This document shows, in pieces, positions 46,108 through 55,506 of a stretch of DNA of 64,000 nucleotides (within the stretch, counting starts at the first letter, position 1; every line of letters begins with the position of its first letter). The stretch covers positions 18,907-82,906 of the forward strand of contig RDXY01000004.1 of NCBI GenBank assembly GCA_004293045.1, in the 5' to 3' direction. The position numbers and the translations under genes are program-made. The DNA is from Flavobacteriia bacterium. GTDB taxonomy: Bacteria; Bacteroidota; Bacteroidia; Flavobacteriales; Flavobacteriaceae. The notes under the pieces were generated by a model. It saw nothing but the letters and a program-made list of their open reading frames with translations, had not been told where the DNA came from and searched no databases.

Positions 46108-46875
46108 ATGGCAAACAAAATTGACGTTAAAGAGTTACTAGAGGCTGGTGTACATTTCGGACACATGACTCGCAAATGGGATCCAAACATGGCTCCTTAC
46201 ATTTATATGGAACGTAATGGTATTCATATCATTAACCTATATAAAACAGCTGCAAAAATTGAAGAAGCTAATGAAGCTTTAAAAAGCATTGCAGCATCTG
46301 GTAGAAAAATACTTTTCGTAGCTACCAAAAAACAAGCAAAAGATATTGTTGCTGAAAAAGCAGCTGCTTGTAACATGCCTTACATCACGGAAAGATGGCC
46401 TGGTGGAATGTTAACTAACTTTATCACTATCAGAAAAGCGATTAAAAAAATGGCTTCTATTGATAGAATGAAAAAAGACGGTACTTTCATGACACTTTCA
46501 AAAAAGGAGCGTTTACAAGTAGATCGTTTAAGAGCAAAATTAGACAAGAACTTAGGTTCTATTGCTGACATGTCAAGAATTCCTGCTGCATTATTCGTAG
46601 TAGATATTAAAGCGGAACATATCGCGGTAAAAGAAGCAAAAAAGTTAAACATTCCAGTTTTCGCAATGGTTGATACAAACTCAGACCCTCGTTTGGTTGA
46701 GTATGTTATTCCTGCTAACGATGACGCTTCTAAATCAATCGATAAAATTTTATCTTTAGTAACTGCTTCTATTACAGAAGGTTTATCTGAAAGAAAATCA
46801 GACAAAGAAGAAACTGCAACTGAAGTAGCTCCTGTAGCTGAAACTGAGGCTGAAGAAACTTCAACTGAAGCATAA
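46108..46875 (+). CDS. rpsB: Ribosomal protein S2 (uS2)
   Basis: A 255-residue 30S protein. Marks are LLEAGVHFGHMTRKWDPNM, FVATKKQAKDIV, ITERWPGGMLTNF and VDTNSDPRLVEYVIPANDD. The last 30 residues are an acidic Glu/Thr/Ala tail common in this group. Followed by tsf, the usual order, with a hairpin in the gap. Confidence 0.98.
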   Translation: MANKIDVKELLEAGVHFGHMTRKWDPNMAPYIYMERNGIHIINLYKTAAKIEEANEALKSIAASGRKILFVATKKQAKDIVAEKAAACNMPYITERWPGGMLTNFITIRKAIKKMASIDRMKKDGTFMTLSKKERLQVDRLRAKLDKNLGSIADMSRIPAALFVVDIKAEHIAVKEAKKLNIPVFAMVDTNSDPRLVEYVIPANDDASKSIDKILSLVTASITEGLSERKSDKEETATEVAPVAETEAEETSTEA

Positions 46876-46901
46876 ATAATAAAAATTCCAAAAATTAATT
46901 T

Positions 46902-46932
46902 CCAAATTCCAACGTTTAACTTTGGAATTTGG
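46902..46932 (+). terminator. Hairpin between rpsB and tsf
   Basis: CCAAATTCCAA (46902-46912) pairs perfectly with TTGGAATTTGG (46922-46932) around a 9-nt loop, with TTTTTAG after it. It may partly terminate or protect the rpsB message. Extra single copies of GGAATTT and AATTCCAAA lie around it. Confidence 0.5.
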
Positions 46933-46990
46933 TTTTTAGTAATTGGAATTTCATTTTTAAAAAGTATTATAAATTATAAAATAAAATAAA

Positions 46991-47815
46991 ATGTCAAATA
47001 TAACTGCTACTGAAGTTAACAAATTAAGAACTACAACCGGTGCTGGTATGATGGATTGCAAAAAAGCTTTAGTTGAAGCTGAAGGTAATTTTGAATTAGC
47101 CATTGAAATTTTAAGAAAAAAAGGTCAAAAAGTTGCCGCAAACCGTTCGGATAGAGAATCTACTGAAGGTGCTGTTATTGCTGTTGTAAATAGCGATAAT
47201 ACTGCTGGTGTTGTGATTTCTTTAAATTGTGAAACAGACTTCGTAGGAAAAAATGAAGGTTTCGTAAAATTAGCAAATGATTTTGCAAACTTAGCTTTAA
47301 ATTTTACTGATAAAGACGCTTTTTTAGCATCTGATTTTGGTGGAATTACTGTTGCTGAAAAATTAATTGAGCAAACTGGTGTTATTGGTGAAAAAATTGA
47401 AATTGGTGCTTTCGAAAGATTAGAAGGTGCGTTTATCAATTCATACATTCACGCTGGAAACGGAATTGCTACTTTAGTGGCTTTATCTGCAAATGTTGAA
47501 GGTGGCGCTGAAGCTGCAAGAAACGTGGCTATGCAAGCTGCTGCAATGGCACCTATCGCTTTAGACGAAGCGGGTGTTGATGCGGATACGATTGCTAAAG
47601 AAATAGAAATTGCTAAAGATATGTTACGTCAAGAAGGAAAACCAGAAGCAATGATTGAAAACATCGCTAAAGGAAAATTAGGACGTTTCTTTAAAGACAA
47701 TACTTTAGTAAATCAAGATTATATCAAAGATAGCTCAATGAGTGTGGCTGCTTATATTAAATCTGTAAATGCAGATTTAAAAGTAACCGGTTTCAAAAGA
47801 GCCGCTTTAGGATAA
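46991..47815 (+). CDS. tsf: Translation elongation factor Ts
   Basis: A 274-residue nucleotide exchange factor for EF-Tu. The UBA-like N-terminus (VNKLRTTTGAGMMDCKKALV) and the conserved NCETDFVGKNE with the catalytic TDFV are clear. VNQDYIKDSSMSVAAYIKS near the end is usual for the group. The second gene of rpsB-tsf. Confidence 0.98.
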   Translation: MSNITATEVNKLRTTTGAGMMDCKKALVEAEGNFELAIEILRKKGQKVAANRSDRESTEGAVIAVVNSDNTAGVVISLNCETDFVGKNEGFVKLANDFANLALNFTDKDAFLASDFGGITVAEKLIEQTGVIGEKIEIGAFERLEGAFINSYIHAGNGIATLVALSANVEGGAEAARNVAMQAAAMAPIALDEAGVDADTIAKEIEIAKDMLRQEGKPEAMIENIAKGKLGRFFKDNTLVNQDYIKDSSMSVAAYIKSVNADLKVTGFKRAALG

Positions 47816-47923
47816 TATTAAAAAAAGACAAAAGAATATAGATAATAGATGAAATACTTACAAATTGTGTGGTTATTTATTAAATTATTATCATTGTCTT
47901 TATAGTAAAAAACGCATACCTTT

Positions 47924-47955
47924 AAGGCTGTCAAAATTGGCAGCCTTATTTTTTT
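47924..47955 (+). terminator. tsf terminator
   Basis: AAGGCTG (47924-47930) pairs with CAGCCTT (47941-47947), followed by a T run. Confidence 0.85.
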
Positions 47956-47965
47956 ACACCTATTT

Positions 47966-48859
47966 ATGAGAGAAAAAAATTCAAAATGGATTATTTTGCT
48001 ACTATTAGCAATAGTTTGGGGAAGTTCGTTTATATTAATGAAAAAAGGGCTAGATGGCGGTATGAATCCGTATCAATTAGGTGCGTATAGAATACTTTTT
48101 ACCTCCGTGTTTTTACTAGTAATAGCAGGAAAAGAACTGTTTAAGATAGAAAAAAAGAAAATGAAGTACATTATTATTGCCGGACTATTGGGTAACTTCT
48201 TCCCTATTTTTCTTTTTGCCTTGGCACAAACGCAGATAAGTAGTTCTATAAGTTCGACGTTAAACTCGTTTACCCCATTAAATACTTTGATAATTGGAAG
48301 TGTGTTTTTCGGGCTCACATTTAAAAAGAAACAAATTTATGGGTTACTAATAGGAATTATTGGTTGTTTGATTCTGGTTTATGCAGGCGCTTCTGGAAAT
48401 CCATCTAAAAATTATTGGTTTGCTTTATTAGTAATTATTGCTTCTTGGTGTTATGCTGCCAATATCAATATGGTGAAAAAATATTTATTTGACGTAACAC
48501 CAATTGGTATTACTGTAGGAAATTTTGCTTTTCTGCTTCTTCCTGCTTTGTTAATTTTATCTTTTACGGGTTATGATTTTCAAACCATTCAAAGCACTAC
48601 GGATGGTTTTCCCACTTTTTACGAGATTCACCCATTAGTTTACGTAGCGATTTTGGGAATTGTTGGTACCGGGTTAGCAAATATTTATTTTTACAAACTC
48701 ATACAAATGTCGTCTCCAATTTTTGCTTCTAATGTAACGTATTTAATACCTGTTGTGGCGACAATATGGAGCATCATTTTTAACGAAGGGGTTACTTTAT
48801 TACAAGTTTTAGGCACTATTATTATTTTATTTGGAGTGTATATCACGAATAGAAAATAA
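47966..48859 (+). CDS. EamA/DMT-family transporter
   Basis: A 297-residue membrane protein with ten predicted helices in two EamA repeats. WGSSFILMKKGLDGGMNPYQLGAYR at the start of repeat 1 and GTGLANIYFYKLIQ in repeat 2 are typical of drug/metabolite transporters. Substrate unknown; relatives export amino acids or other metabolites. Starts about 11 bases after the tsf terminator and is closed by its own. Confidence 0.9.
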   Translation: MREKNSKWIILLLLAIVWGSSFILMKKGLDGGMNPYQLGAYRILFTSVFLLVIAGKELFKIEKKKMKYIIIAGLLGNFFPIFLFALAQTQISSSISSTLNSFTPLNTLIIGSVFFGLTFKKKQIYGLLIGIIGCLILVYAGASGNPSKNYWFALLVIIASWCYAANINMVKKYLFDVTPIGITVGNFAFLLLPALLILSFTGYDFQTIQSTTDGFPTFYEIHPLVYVAILGIVGTGLANIYFYKLIQMSSPIFASNVTYLIPVVATIWSIIFNEGVTLLQVLGTIIILFGVYITNRK

Positions 48860-48874
48860 AAAATAACGCATAAA

Positions 48875-48902
48875 AAAAGGATTGCTTTCACAATCCTTTT
48901 TT
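48875..48902 (+). terminator. Terminator between convergent genes
   Basis: AAAAGGATTG and CAATCCTTTT pair around CTTTCA, with A and T runs on either side; serves the transporter gene and possibly the M16 operon. Confidence 0.85.
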
Positions 48903-48919
48903 ACTTTTAAAATAAAAAT

Positions 48920-50980
48920 TTATTCGAAATCTTTATCTGTAACCCCTTCATTAATTTTTACATCTTGTGTAATGAATTCTAAAGGCATTCCAACATCGAT
49001 AGTAGTTTTGTATGGGAATTTCACTCCTTTAACCTCTACATAATCCGCATAATACGTCATTACTTTACGTTTTTGAGCCCCTTCACCTGATTCGTTTTCA
49101 GTAGCTACTCTTAATCCTGTTTTTACATCGTAGAAATATTTTGTTGTTCCCACTTGTACCGCGTAAGCATCTTGACCATTAAGTGATTCTATTCCACTTA
49201 AAACAATAGTTTTATCTGCTAAAAAGCTTAATTCCACAAAAGGAACGGCATCTTTTTTCTCTTTTACTAATTCTTCCCCTTCAATAGCTTTTTTCTGACC
49301 TTGTACAGTTTGATATCCTGATTTATCTCCAATAACTTGTTTCATCATAGACATCCCACCCATTGAAATATCAGAAGTTGACATACCTTTGTTTGAAAAT
49401 TTAGAAACCATATCTAAGGAACGACCTTGAATAGTTCCTTTAGCAGTAATTAAAACCGTTTTAACTGCTTTTAAAGCTTTTTCACCACCAATAGCATCAA
49501 TATAGTTTTTAACAACTGATTGAGCCGTAACGCCAGCAGGAATATCTTTTTTCACCACTGGTTTATCCACTTTGCTTCCGTATTTATCAAAATAGAAAAT
49601 TGGCATTTTTTCTTTTGCACTCATCGCTTCTAAACCTGGCAATACATCCGCTGCTTTACCTACAATTACTACTCTTGTGTTATCTGCTAAGAAATAATTT
49701 TTTGCTGCGTTTCTAACATCTTCAGGCGTTACTGCATTGATGTTTTTTACATAATTTTCGTAAAAATCTTCTGGTAATCCTAATGTTTTAATGTTTAAAG
49801 CGTAACGAGCAATAGTAGCTGGTTTTTCAATTTGCATTACAAAGTTTCCGATGTATTTTGCTTTGGCATTTTTTAAATCTTCTTCAGATACTAAGTCGGT
49901 TCTAATTTTTCTTAATTCATTAAAAATTTCTACAACAGCACTATCAGTTACAGCATTTCTAACGGAAGCAGTAGAAGAAAATTTAGAAATATATTTACTT
50001 GCTCCTAAATTAGAATACGAACCGTATGTCCAACCGTGTTTTTCTCTTAAGTTTAAAAACAAACGACCTTCACCACCACCACCAAGAATTTGGTTGGCTA
50101 AAATTGCAGCGAAATAATCTTTATCCGTCATTTTTAATTTTGATAAGTTAATTAACGCAATTTCCGATTGAACAGCATTCGGCACATCTACAAAATTAAT
50201 TTGTGAATATTGTAAATCCGTTGGATCCTTGTAAGTTAAATTTGGGGCTGTAGCTTTTTTCCAAACATTTGCTCCAAATAATTGCTCTACTTTTTTCTTA
50301 ACGTCTTTAGTTTTTACGTCACCAATTATTACTAAATAAGCATTAGCTGGAACGAAATACGTGTTGTAATGATTGATTACATCTTGTAACGTTACATTTT
50401 TTAATGTTTCTTCAGAAGTAAATTCACCATTATAATGTTCTTTTCCGAACGTTAAAACATTTTGAACACGACTTGCAATTGCCGACGCACTTTTTTCATC
50501 AGATTTTAATCCTTCAATTAGTTTCGCTCTTTCTGCATCAAAATCTTCTTGAGTAAATAATGGATTTAATGCGCCATCAGCTAATAATTCTAAAATTCTT
50601 GCCGAATATCTTGATAAACCATTTGCAGAAGCACCTGATTCGTAAAAATTAATATTAGCGCCTAAAAAGTCAATTTCTTCATTAAATTTATCTTTAGAAA
50701 TCGATTCTGTAGCATTTCCAATCATTGAACTTACTAAATCTGTAACTCCTTTTTTGCTTCCTTCAGCAAAAGGAGTATTGTCTAAAGTTAAATTATAAGA
50801 AACGCGAGGTAATTTATTATTTTCAACGACTAATACTTTCAAACCATTTTCTAACACGAATGTTACTGGCTTTTTAATATTAATTGATGGCGCTGGGCCT
50901 TGTTTAGGCATTGGTCTGTCTTGTGCTTGCATAGTTATTGTTAGTAATAAACTGGCTGCGATATATAAATACTTTTTCAT
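48920..50980 (-). CDS. M16-family protein lacking the zinc motif, with C-terminal extension
   Basis: A 686-residue exported protein with a signal peptide (MKKYLYIAASLLLTITMQAQ). Residues 30-450 are an M16 two-domain unit, but the HxxEH zinc site is replaced (GVTDLVSSMIGNAT), so it should be catalytically dead; the partner's RY-type motif is present in HGWTYGSYSN. About 200 extra C-terminal residues resemble lipoprotein-carrier-like beta domains. It starts 7 bases after an active M16 gene, so the two should form the usual active/inactive heterodimer in the periplasm. Confidence 0.9.
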   Translation of the reverse strand: MKKYLYIAASLLLTITMQAQDRPMPKQGPAPSINIKKPVTFVLENGLKVLVVENNKLPRVSYNLTLDNTPFAEGSKKGVTDLVSSMIGNATESISKDKFNEEIDFLGANINFYESGASANGLSRYSARILELLADGALNPLFTQEDFDAERAKLIEGLKSDEKSASAIASRVQNVLTFGKEHYNGEFTSEETLKNVTLQDVINHYNTYFVPANAYLVIIGDVKTKDVKKKVEQLFGANVWKKATAPNLTYKDPTDLQYSQINFVDVPNAVQSEIALINLSKLKMTDKDYFAAILANQILGGGGEGRLFLNLREKHGWTYGSYSNLGASKYISKFSSTASVRNAVTDSAVVEIFNELRKIRTDLVSEEDLKNAKAKYIGNFVMQIEKPATIARYALNIKTLGLPEDFYENYVKNINAVTPEDVRNAAKNYFLADNTRVVIVGKAADVLPGLEAMSAKEKMPIFYFDKYGSKVDKPVVKKDIPAGVTAQSVVKNYIDAIGGEKALKAVKTVLITAKGTIQGRSLDMVSKFSNKGMSTSDISMGGMSMMKQVIGDKSGYQTVQGQKKAIEGEELVKEKKDAVPFVELSFLADKTIVLSGIESLNGQDAYAVQVGTTKYFYDVKTGLRVATENESGEGAQKRKVMTYYADYVEVKGVKFPYKTTIDVGMPLEFITQDVKINEGVTDKDFE

Positions 50981-50987
50981 GGTAAGA

Positions 50988-52313
50988 TTATTTAGCGGTT
51001 TTTTCTTTTGCAGGACCATAATTTAAAATCAAACGTTGGTTTGGGTTTAAATATTTTTTAGCCACTTCTTTAATATCTTCTCTTGTAATGGAACGGTAAA
51101 TTTCAATTTCAGTGTTTACTAAATTAATATCACCATATAATAAATAGTATGAAGCTAAATTTTCTGCTATACCTTCTACAGTTGCATTTGAACTTACATA
51201 ATTGTTTTCAAATTTGTTTTGAAGTTTTTGAAAATCGTTTTCAGAAATTAAATTATTCTGCATATTTACAATTTCTTCATCAATTTCTTTTAATAAACTT
51301 TCTGAAGAAACATCACCCAACGGTAAACTGTAAATAATATATTGTCCGTAATCTTCTTGAGAATTACTAAACGCTCCAACTTGAAGTGCGACTTTTTTAT
51401 CATCTACCATTTTTTTGTATAATTTAGAACTTTTACCATCCGATAAATAAGTAGAAATCATATCTAAAACACGCGCATCTTTTGTTTTCATTGAAGGTGT
51501 TCTGTATGCTGCTAAAGTCATTGGTAATTGAACATTAGGGTCTTCCCAAGTGGCATTAATAGTAGCAGTAATTGGTGCTTCTTCAAATTTTTGTCTTACA
51601 ACAGGCGCTCCTTTTGGTATAGCGCCAAAATATTTCTTAATCCAATCTTTCGCTTGTGTAGCATCAAACTGGCCCGCCACAACTAAAACGGCGTTATTTG
51701 GCACATAAAACTTTTTATTAAACGCTTGAAATTCTTCTAAAGTAGCCGAATCCAAATGTTCCATTTCACCAATTGTAGTCCATCTGTAAGGATGATTTTT
51801 AAATAGATTTTGTTTAATCGCTTTAAAAATATTTCCGTAAGGTTGGTTGTCAATTCGTAAACGTTTTTCTTCTTTTACTACTTCATTTTGGGTATCAACC
51901 CCAATTTGATTAATTACAGGATGCATTAATCGTTCCGATTCCATCCAAATGGCTAACTCTAAATTATTAGAAGGAAAAACTTCATAATAATAGGTTCTAT
52001 CATCAGAGGTATTGGCATTATTTTGTCCACCATTAGCGGTAACAATTTTAAACCATTCCCCTCTTTCGATATTTTTGGTACCTTCAAACAACAAATGTTC
52101 AAAAAAGTGCGCAAAACCTGTACGATTTGGTTGTTCATCCTTTGCACCAACGTGATACATTACCGATGTAATAATAACTGGTGCCGAATTATCTTGATGA
52201 AGAACCACGTGTAAACCGTTATCTAAATCAAACTCTTCAAATGCTACTTTCTGAGCATTTGCTGTGCTTCCTAACATTGCTATTGTTCCTAAAGCCATTA
52301 ATGTTTTTTTCAT
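50988..52313 (-). CDS. M16-family zinc peptidase, active subunit
   Basis: A 441-residue exported peptidase (signal peptide to about residue 20). The inverted zinc motif HFFEH lies at residues 69-73 within TGFAHFFEHLLFEGT, and the distal Glu is probably in NEVVKEEKRLR. M16 enzymes degrade short peptides inside a clam-shell chamber. The ATG at 52313 is preferred over one four codons upstream because it starts the typical Met-Lys-Lys signal peptide. Co-transcribed with its zinc-less partner. Confidence 0.94.
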   Translation of the reverse strand: MKKTLMALGTIAMLGSTANAQKVAFEEFDLDNGLHVVLHQDNSAPVIITSVMYHVGAKDEQPNRTGFAHFFEHLLFEGTKNIERGEWFKIVTANGGQNNANTSDDRTYYYEVFPSNNLELAIWMESERLMHPVINQIGVDTQNEVVKEEKRLRIDNQPYGNIFKAIKQNLFKNHPYRWTTIGEMEHLDSATLEEFQAFNKKFYVPNNAVLVVAGQFDATQAKDWIKKYFGAIPKGAPVVRQKFEEAPITATINATWEDPNVQLPMTLAAYRTPSMKTKDARVLDMISTYLSDGKSSKLYKKMVDDKKVALQVGAFSNSQEDYGQYIIYSLPLGDVSSESLLKEIDEEIVNMQNNLISENDFQKLQNKFENNYVSSNATVEGIAENLASYYLLYGDINLVNTEIEIYRSITREDIKEVAKKYLNPNQRLILNYGPAKEKTAK

Positions 52314-52430
52314 AATTAATTTCAATAATAATATAATGATAAATATTGGTAGCCGAAAGATATAAATTGTTACATAGAAATTAAAAAATATTACAAATTT
52401 TATTTTTCCAAATAAAAAAGAAAACTAATG

Positions 52431-52460
52431 TTGCAGATTTAATAAATAGTTATATATTTG
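52431..52460 (+). promoter_or_regulatory. rplU-rpmA promoter
   Basis: TTG (52431-52433), a 19-base spacer and TATATTTG (52453-52460) followed by CA. Confidence 0.8.
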
Positions 52461-52494
52461 CAAACTGAAAAAATAATAATTTAAACACATTGTT

Positions 52495-52947
52495 ATGTAC
52501 GCAATCGTAGAGATAGCAGGGCAACAATTTAAAGTAAGCAAAGACCAAAGGTTATTTGTTCACCGTTTAGCAAGTGATGTAGACACAAAAGTTTCTTTTG
52601 ACAAAGTCTTATTAATTGACAACGGAGGAGCATTAACATTAGGCGCCCCAGCTATAGAAGGAGCTTCTGTCGAAGCCAAAGTAGTAAAACACCTTAAAGG
52701 TGATAAAGTAATTGTCTTCAAAAAGAAAAGAAGAAAAGGTTACAAAAAGAAAAACGGTCACAGACAATCATTTACTCAAATTATCATTGAGAACATCGTT
52801 GCATCTGGTTCTGGTAAAAAAGAAGCGGCTCCTAAAAAAGAAGCAGCTCCAAAAGCAACAAAGAAAGCTGATGTTGAAGTAGAAACGGCGACTGAAGAAG
52901 TAAAGCCAAAAGCTACAAGAGCAAAAAAACCAAAAACTGAAGAATAA
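52495..52947 (+). CDS. rplU: Ribosomal protein L21 (bL21) with low-complexity tail
   Basis: A 150-residue protein. The first 102 residues are a normal L21 (MYAIVEIAGQQFKVSKDQ, KKRRKGYKKKNGHRQSFTQI). The other 48 or so are a Lys/Ala/Glu/Pro-rich tail with KKEAAP twice, as in other Bacteroidota. Followed by rpmA, the conserved pair. Confidence 0.97.
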   Translation: MYAIVEIAGQQFKVSKDQRLFVHRLASDVDTKVSFDKVLLIDNGGALTLGAPAIEGASVEAKVVKHLKGDKVIVFKKKRRKGYKKKNGHRQSFTQIIIENIVASGSGKKEAAPKKEAAPKATKKADVEVETATEEVKPKATRAKKPKTEE

Positions 52948-52965
52948 CATTTAAAATATAACGTC

Positions 52966-53226
52966 ATGGCTCATAAAAAAGGTGTCGGTAGTTCGAAGAA
53001 TGGTAGAGAATCAGAATCAAAACGTTTAGGCGTTAAGATTTATGGTGGTCAAGCTGCTATTGCAGGAAATATCATTGTTAGACAAAGAGGTTCTAAACAC
53101 AACCCAGGTGAAAATGTTTACATGGGGAAAGACCATACTTTACATGCTAAAGTAGATGGAATTGTAAAATTCCAGAAAAAAGGTGAGAACAAATCTTGGG
53201 TTTCTATACTTCCATTCGAAGCATAA
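52966..53226 (+). CDS. rpmA: Ribosomal protein L27 (bL27)
   Basis: An 86-residue 50S protein starting [38 protein letters not shown] is the family signature. The N-terminus reaches the peptidyl transferase centre. There is no Firmicutes-type cleaved extension. Confidence 0.98.
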   Translation: MAHKKGVGSSKNGRESESKRLGVKIYGGQAAIAGNIIVRQRGSKHNPGENVYMGKDHTLHAKVDGIVKFQKKGENKSWVSILPFEA

Positions 53227-53235
53227 TCAACCTAA

Positions 53236-53287
53236 AATCCCAAATATAAAATCCTAAATACCATTATGGTTTTTGGGATTTTTTTTG
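53236..53287 (+). terminator. rpmA terminator
   Basis: AATCCCAAA (53236-53244) pairs with TTTGGGATT (53272-53280) and is followed by a T run. Confidence 0.82.
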
Positions 53288-53308
53288 TTGATAAAAGTTG
53301 ATACAAAA

Positions 53309-53334
53309 AAACCCTCGCTTTTCAGCAAGGGTTT
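53309..53334 (-). terminator. ahcY terminator
   Basis: AAACCCT and AGGGTTT with an inner GCT/AGC pair form a hairpin; the A run on its left reads as Ts on the ahcY strand. Confidence 0.8.
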
Positions 53335-53372
53335 CTAATTATCTAAAAATCTAACTTTCTAAGAAGTCTAGA

Positions 53373-54689
53373 TTAGTATCTGTAATATTCTGGTTTAAAT
53401 GGTCCTTGAACCTCAACGCCAATATATTCTGCCTGATCTTGACGTAACGTTTCTAATTCTACTCCTAATTTAGAAAGGTGTAAAGCCGCTACTTTTTCAT
53501 CTAAATGTTTAGGCAACATGTATACTTCATTTTTGTAGTTAGCGCTATTTGCCCATAACTCTAATTGTGCTAACGTTTGGTTAGTAAATGAGTTACTCAT
53601 TACAAAACTTGGATGACCTGTTGCGCAACCTAAATTTACTAAACGTCCTTCTGCTAAAATAATAACTTCTTTACCGTTTACAGTGTAAATATCCACTTGT
53701 GGTTTCACTTCGTTTTTAGTGTGACCAAAATTTGAATTTAACCAAGCCATATCTATTTCATTATCGAAGTGACCAATGTTACATACGATAGTTTTATCTT
53801 TCATAGCTTCAAAATGACGCCCTAATACAATATCTTTATTACCTGTTGTCGTAATAACAATATCTGCATTAGAAACCACAGAATCTAATTTTTTAACTTC
53901 AAAACCATCCATCGCAGCTTGTAAAGCACAAATTGGGTCAATTTCAGTAACCGTTACAATAGAACCCGCGCCACGGAAAGAAGCCGCTGTTCCTTTACCT
54001 ACATCTCCGTACCCACAAACCACTACTCTTTTTCCGGCTAACATAACATCTGTTGCTCTACGAACGGCATCAACTGCAGATTCTTTACAACCATATTTGT
54101 TGTCAAATTTAGATTTAGTTACCGAATCGTTTACGTTGATAGCTGGCATATATAAAGTCCCTGCTTTCATTCTTTCGTATAAACGGTGAACTCCAGTTGT
54201 TGTTTCTTCAGACAAACCTTTAATTCCTTTAACTAATTCTGTATACTTATCAAAAACTAAATTTGTTAAATCACCACCATCATCTAAAATCATATTTAAG
54301 GGCGCACGTTCTTCACCAAAGAATAACGTTTGTTCAATACACCAATCAAATTCCTCTTCATTCATACCTTTCCAAGCGTAAACTGGAATTCCAGCAGCAG
54401 CAATTGCAGCAGCAGCATGATCTTGAGTAGAGAAAATATTACAAGAAGACCAAGTAACATCTGCACCTAAAGCCACTAATGTTTCAATTAAAACAGCTGT
54501 TTGAATAGTCATGTGTAAACATCCTGCAATACGAGCTCCTTTTAAAGGTTGACTGGCGCCAAATTCTTCTCTAAGTGCCATTAAACCAGGCATTTCAGCT
54601 TCTGCTAATAAAATTTCTTTTCTTCCCCATGCTGCTAAAGAAATATCTTTAACTTTGTATGGTACGTAAGGAATTGTTTTTGTACTCAT
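53373..54689 (-). CDS. ahcY: Adenosylhomocysteinase
   Basis: A 438-residue cytosolic enzyme that splits S-adenosylhomocysteine to adenosine and homocysteine, relieving inhibition of methyltransferases. Motifs: [17 protein letters not shown], the NAD-binding [17 protein letters not shown], and a C-terminus ending KPEYYRY with the conserved Lys-x-x-x-Tyr that covers the neighbouring active site. Divergent from the phosphopantetheinyl transferase operon. Confidence 0.98.
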   Translation of the reverse strand: MSTKTIPYVPYKVKDISLAAWGRKEILLAEAEMPGLMALREEFGASQPLKGARIAGCLHMTIQTAVLIETLVALGADVTWSSCNIFSTQDHAAAAIAAAGIPVYAWKGMNEEEFDWCIEQTLFFGEERAPLNMILDDGGDLTNLVFDKYTELVKGIKGLSEETTTGVHRLYERMKAGTLYMPAINVNDSVTKSKFDNKYGCKESAVDAVRRATDVMLAGKRVVVCGYGDVGKGTAASFRGAGSIVTVTEIDPICALQAAMDGFEVKKLDSVVSNADIVITTTGNKDIVLGRHFEAMKDKTIVCNIGHFDNEIDMAWLNSNFGHTKNEVKPQVDIYTVNGKEVIILAEGRLVNLGCATGHPSFVMSNSFTNQTLAQLELWANSANYKNEVYMLPKHLDEKVAALHLSKLGVELETLRQDQAEYIGVEVQGPFKPEYYRY

Positions 54690-54835
54690 TATATTTGTAT
54701 ATTTATTTTTATTTAAGAGTGCAAAGGTACAATATAAGTTTCAAATTAGAAATTAATTTTAACTATTTAAGTTTTGTTGAAACCTTTAAACAACTGAATA
54801 ACAATAAAATAAAAACCGATAAATTAAAACAAAGC

Positions 54836-55504
54836 ATGCCTTTTTATAAAACATTAAATATAAACGAACATACAACTGCTTATTTTTGGAAAATTTCCGA
54901 AGATATTTCGTGGTTTAATGAAAAGTCAGTGCTGAATGATAAATCAATCTCAAGACTTAAAAACATGCAGTCTGTGGCACATAAAAAGGGTTTTTTGGCT
55001 GTGAGAATGCTACTTCAACATATTGGTTTAACCGATTTTGACTTGTTTTATGATGCCTTTGGGAAACCGCACTTGGAAGAAAAAAGGATAAAGGAAAAAG
55101 GGAAAGGTCTTGAGTATAATCTCAAAAAACACATCTCCATTTCGCATTCGCATGAATTTTCTTGTATTTGTATTAGCAACAAACCTGTAGGAATTGATAT
55201 TGAAAAGTGTAAAGAAAAAACATTAAAAATCGCCTCAAGATTCATGGAAATTTCACATATTGAAAACCTATCTATGGCAGATAAAATAACTAAAGCAACA
55301 ATAATTTGGGGAATCAAAGAAAGTATATTTAAATTAAAAAATGAAAAAGGAATCAGTTTTCCAAAGCATATTTTCGAATTCCCTTTTCAACTAAAAGACA
55401 GAAAAGGAACCGCTCAATTAATTTTTAATAATAGTACTGAAGAATTTCAATTTCAGTTTGACATAATTGAAGAGTATGCTTTTGTTTGTACTTTAACTAA
55501 ATAA
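54836..55504 (+). CDS. 4'-phosphopantetheinyl transferase, Sfp type
   Basis: A 222-residue enzyme that moves phosphopantetheine from CoA to carrier proteins. Motifs in order: FGKPHLE, ISISHSHEFSCICIS, VGIDIEKC (Mg2+ binding) and WGIKESIFKL (metal and base). The ATG at 54836 fits the family; a longer open frame upstream overlaps the ahcY promoter area. First of four genes packed with gaps or overlaps (pnuC 2 bases later). Confidence 0.88.
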   Translation: MPFYKTLNINEHTTAYFWKISEDISWFNEKSVLNDKSISRLKNMQSVAHKKGFLAVRMLLQHIGLTDFDLFYDAFGKPHLEEKRIKEKGKGLEYNLKKHISISHSHEFSCICISNKPVGIDIEKCKEKTLKIASRFMEISHIENLSMADKITKATIIWGIKESIFKLKNEKGISFPKHIFEFPFQLKDRKGTAQLIFNNSTEEFQFQFDIIEEYAFVCTLTK

Positions 55505-55506
55505 AT

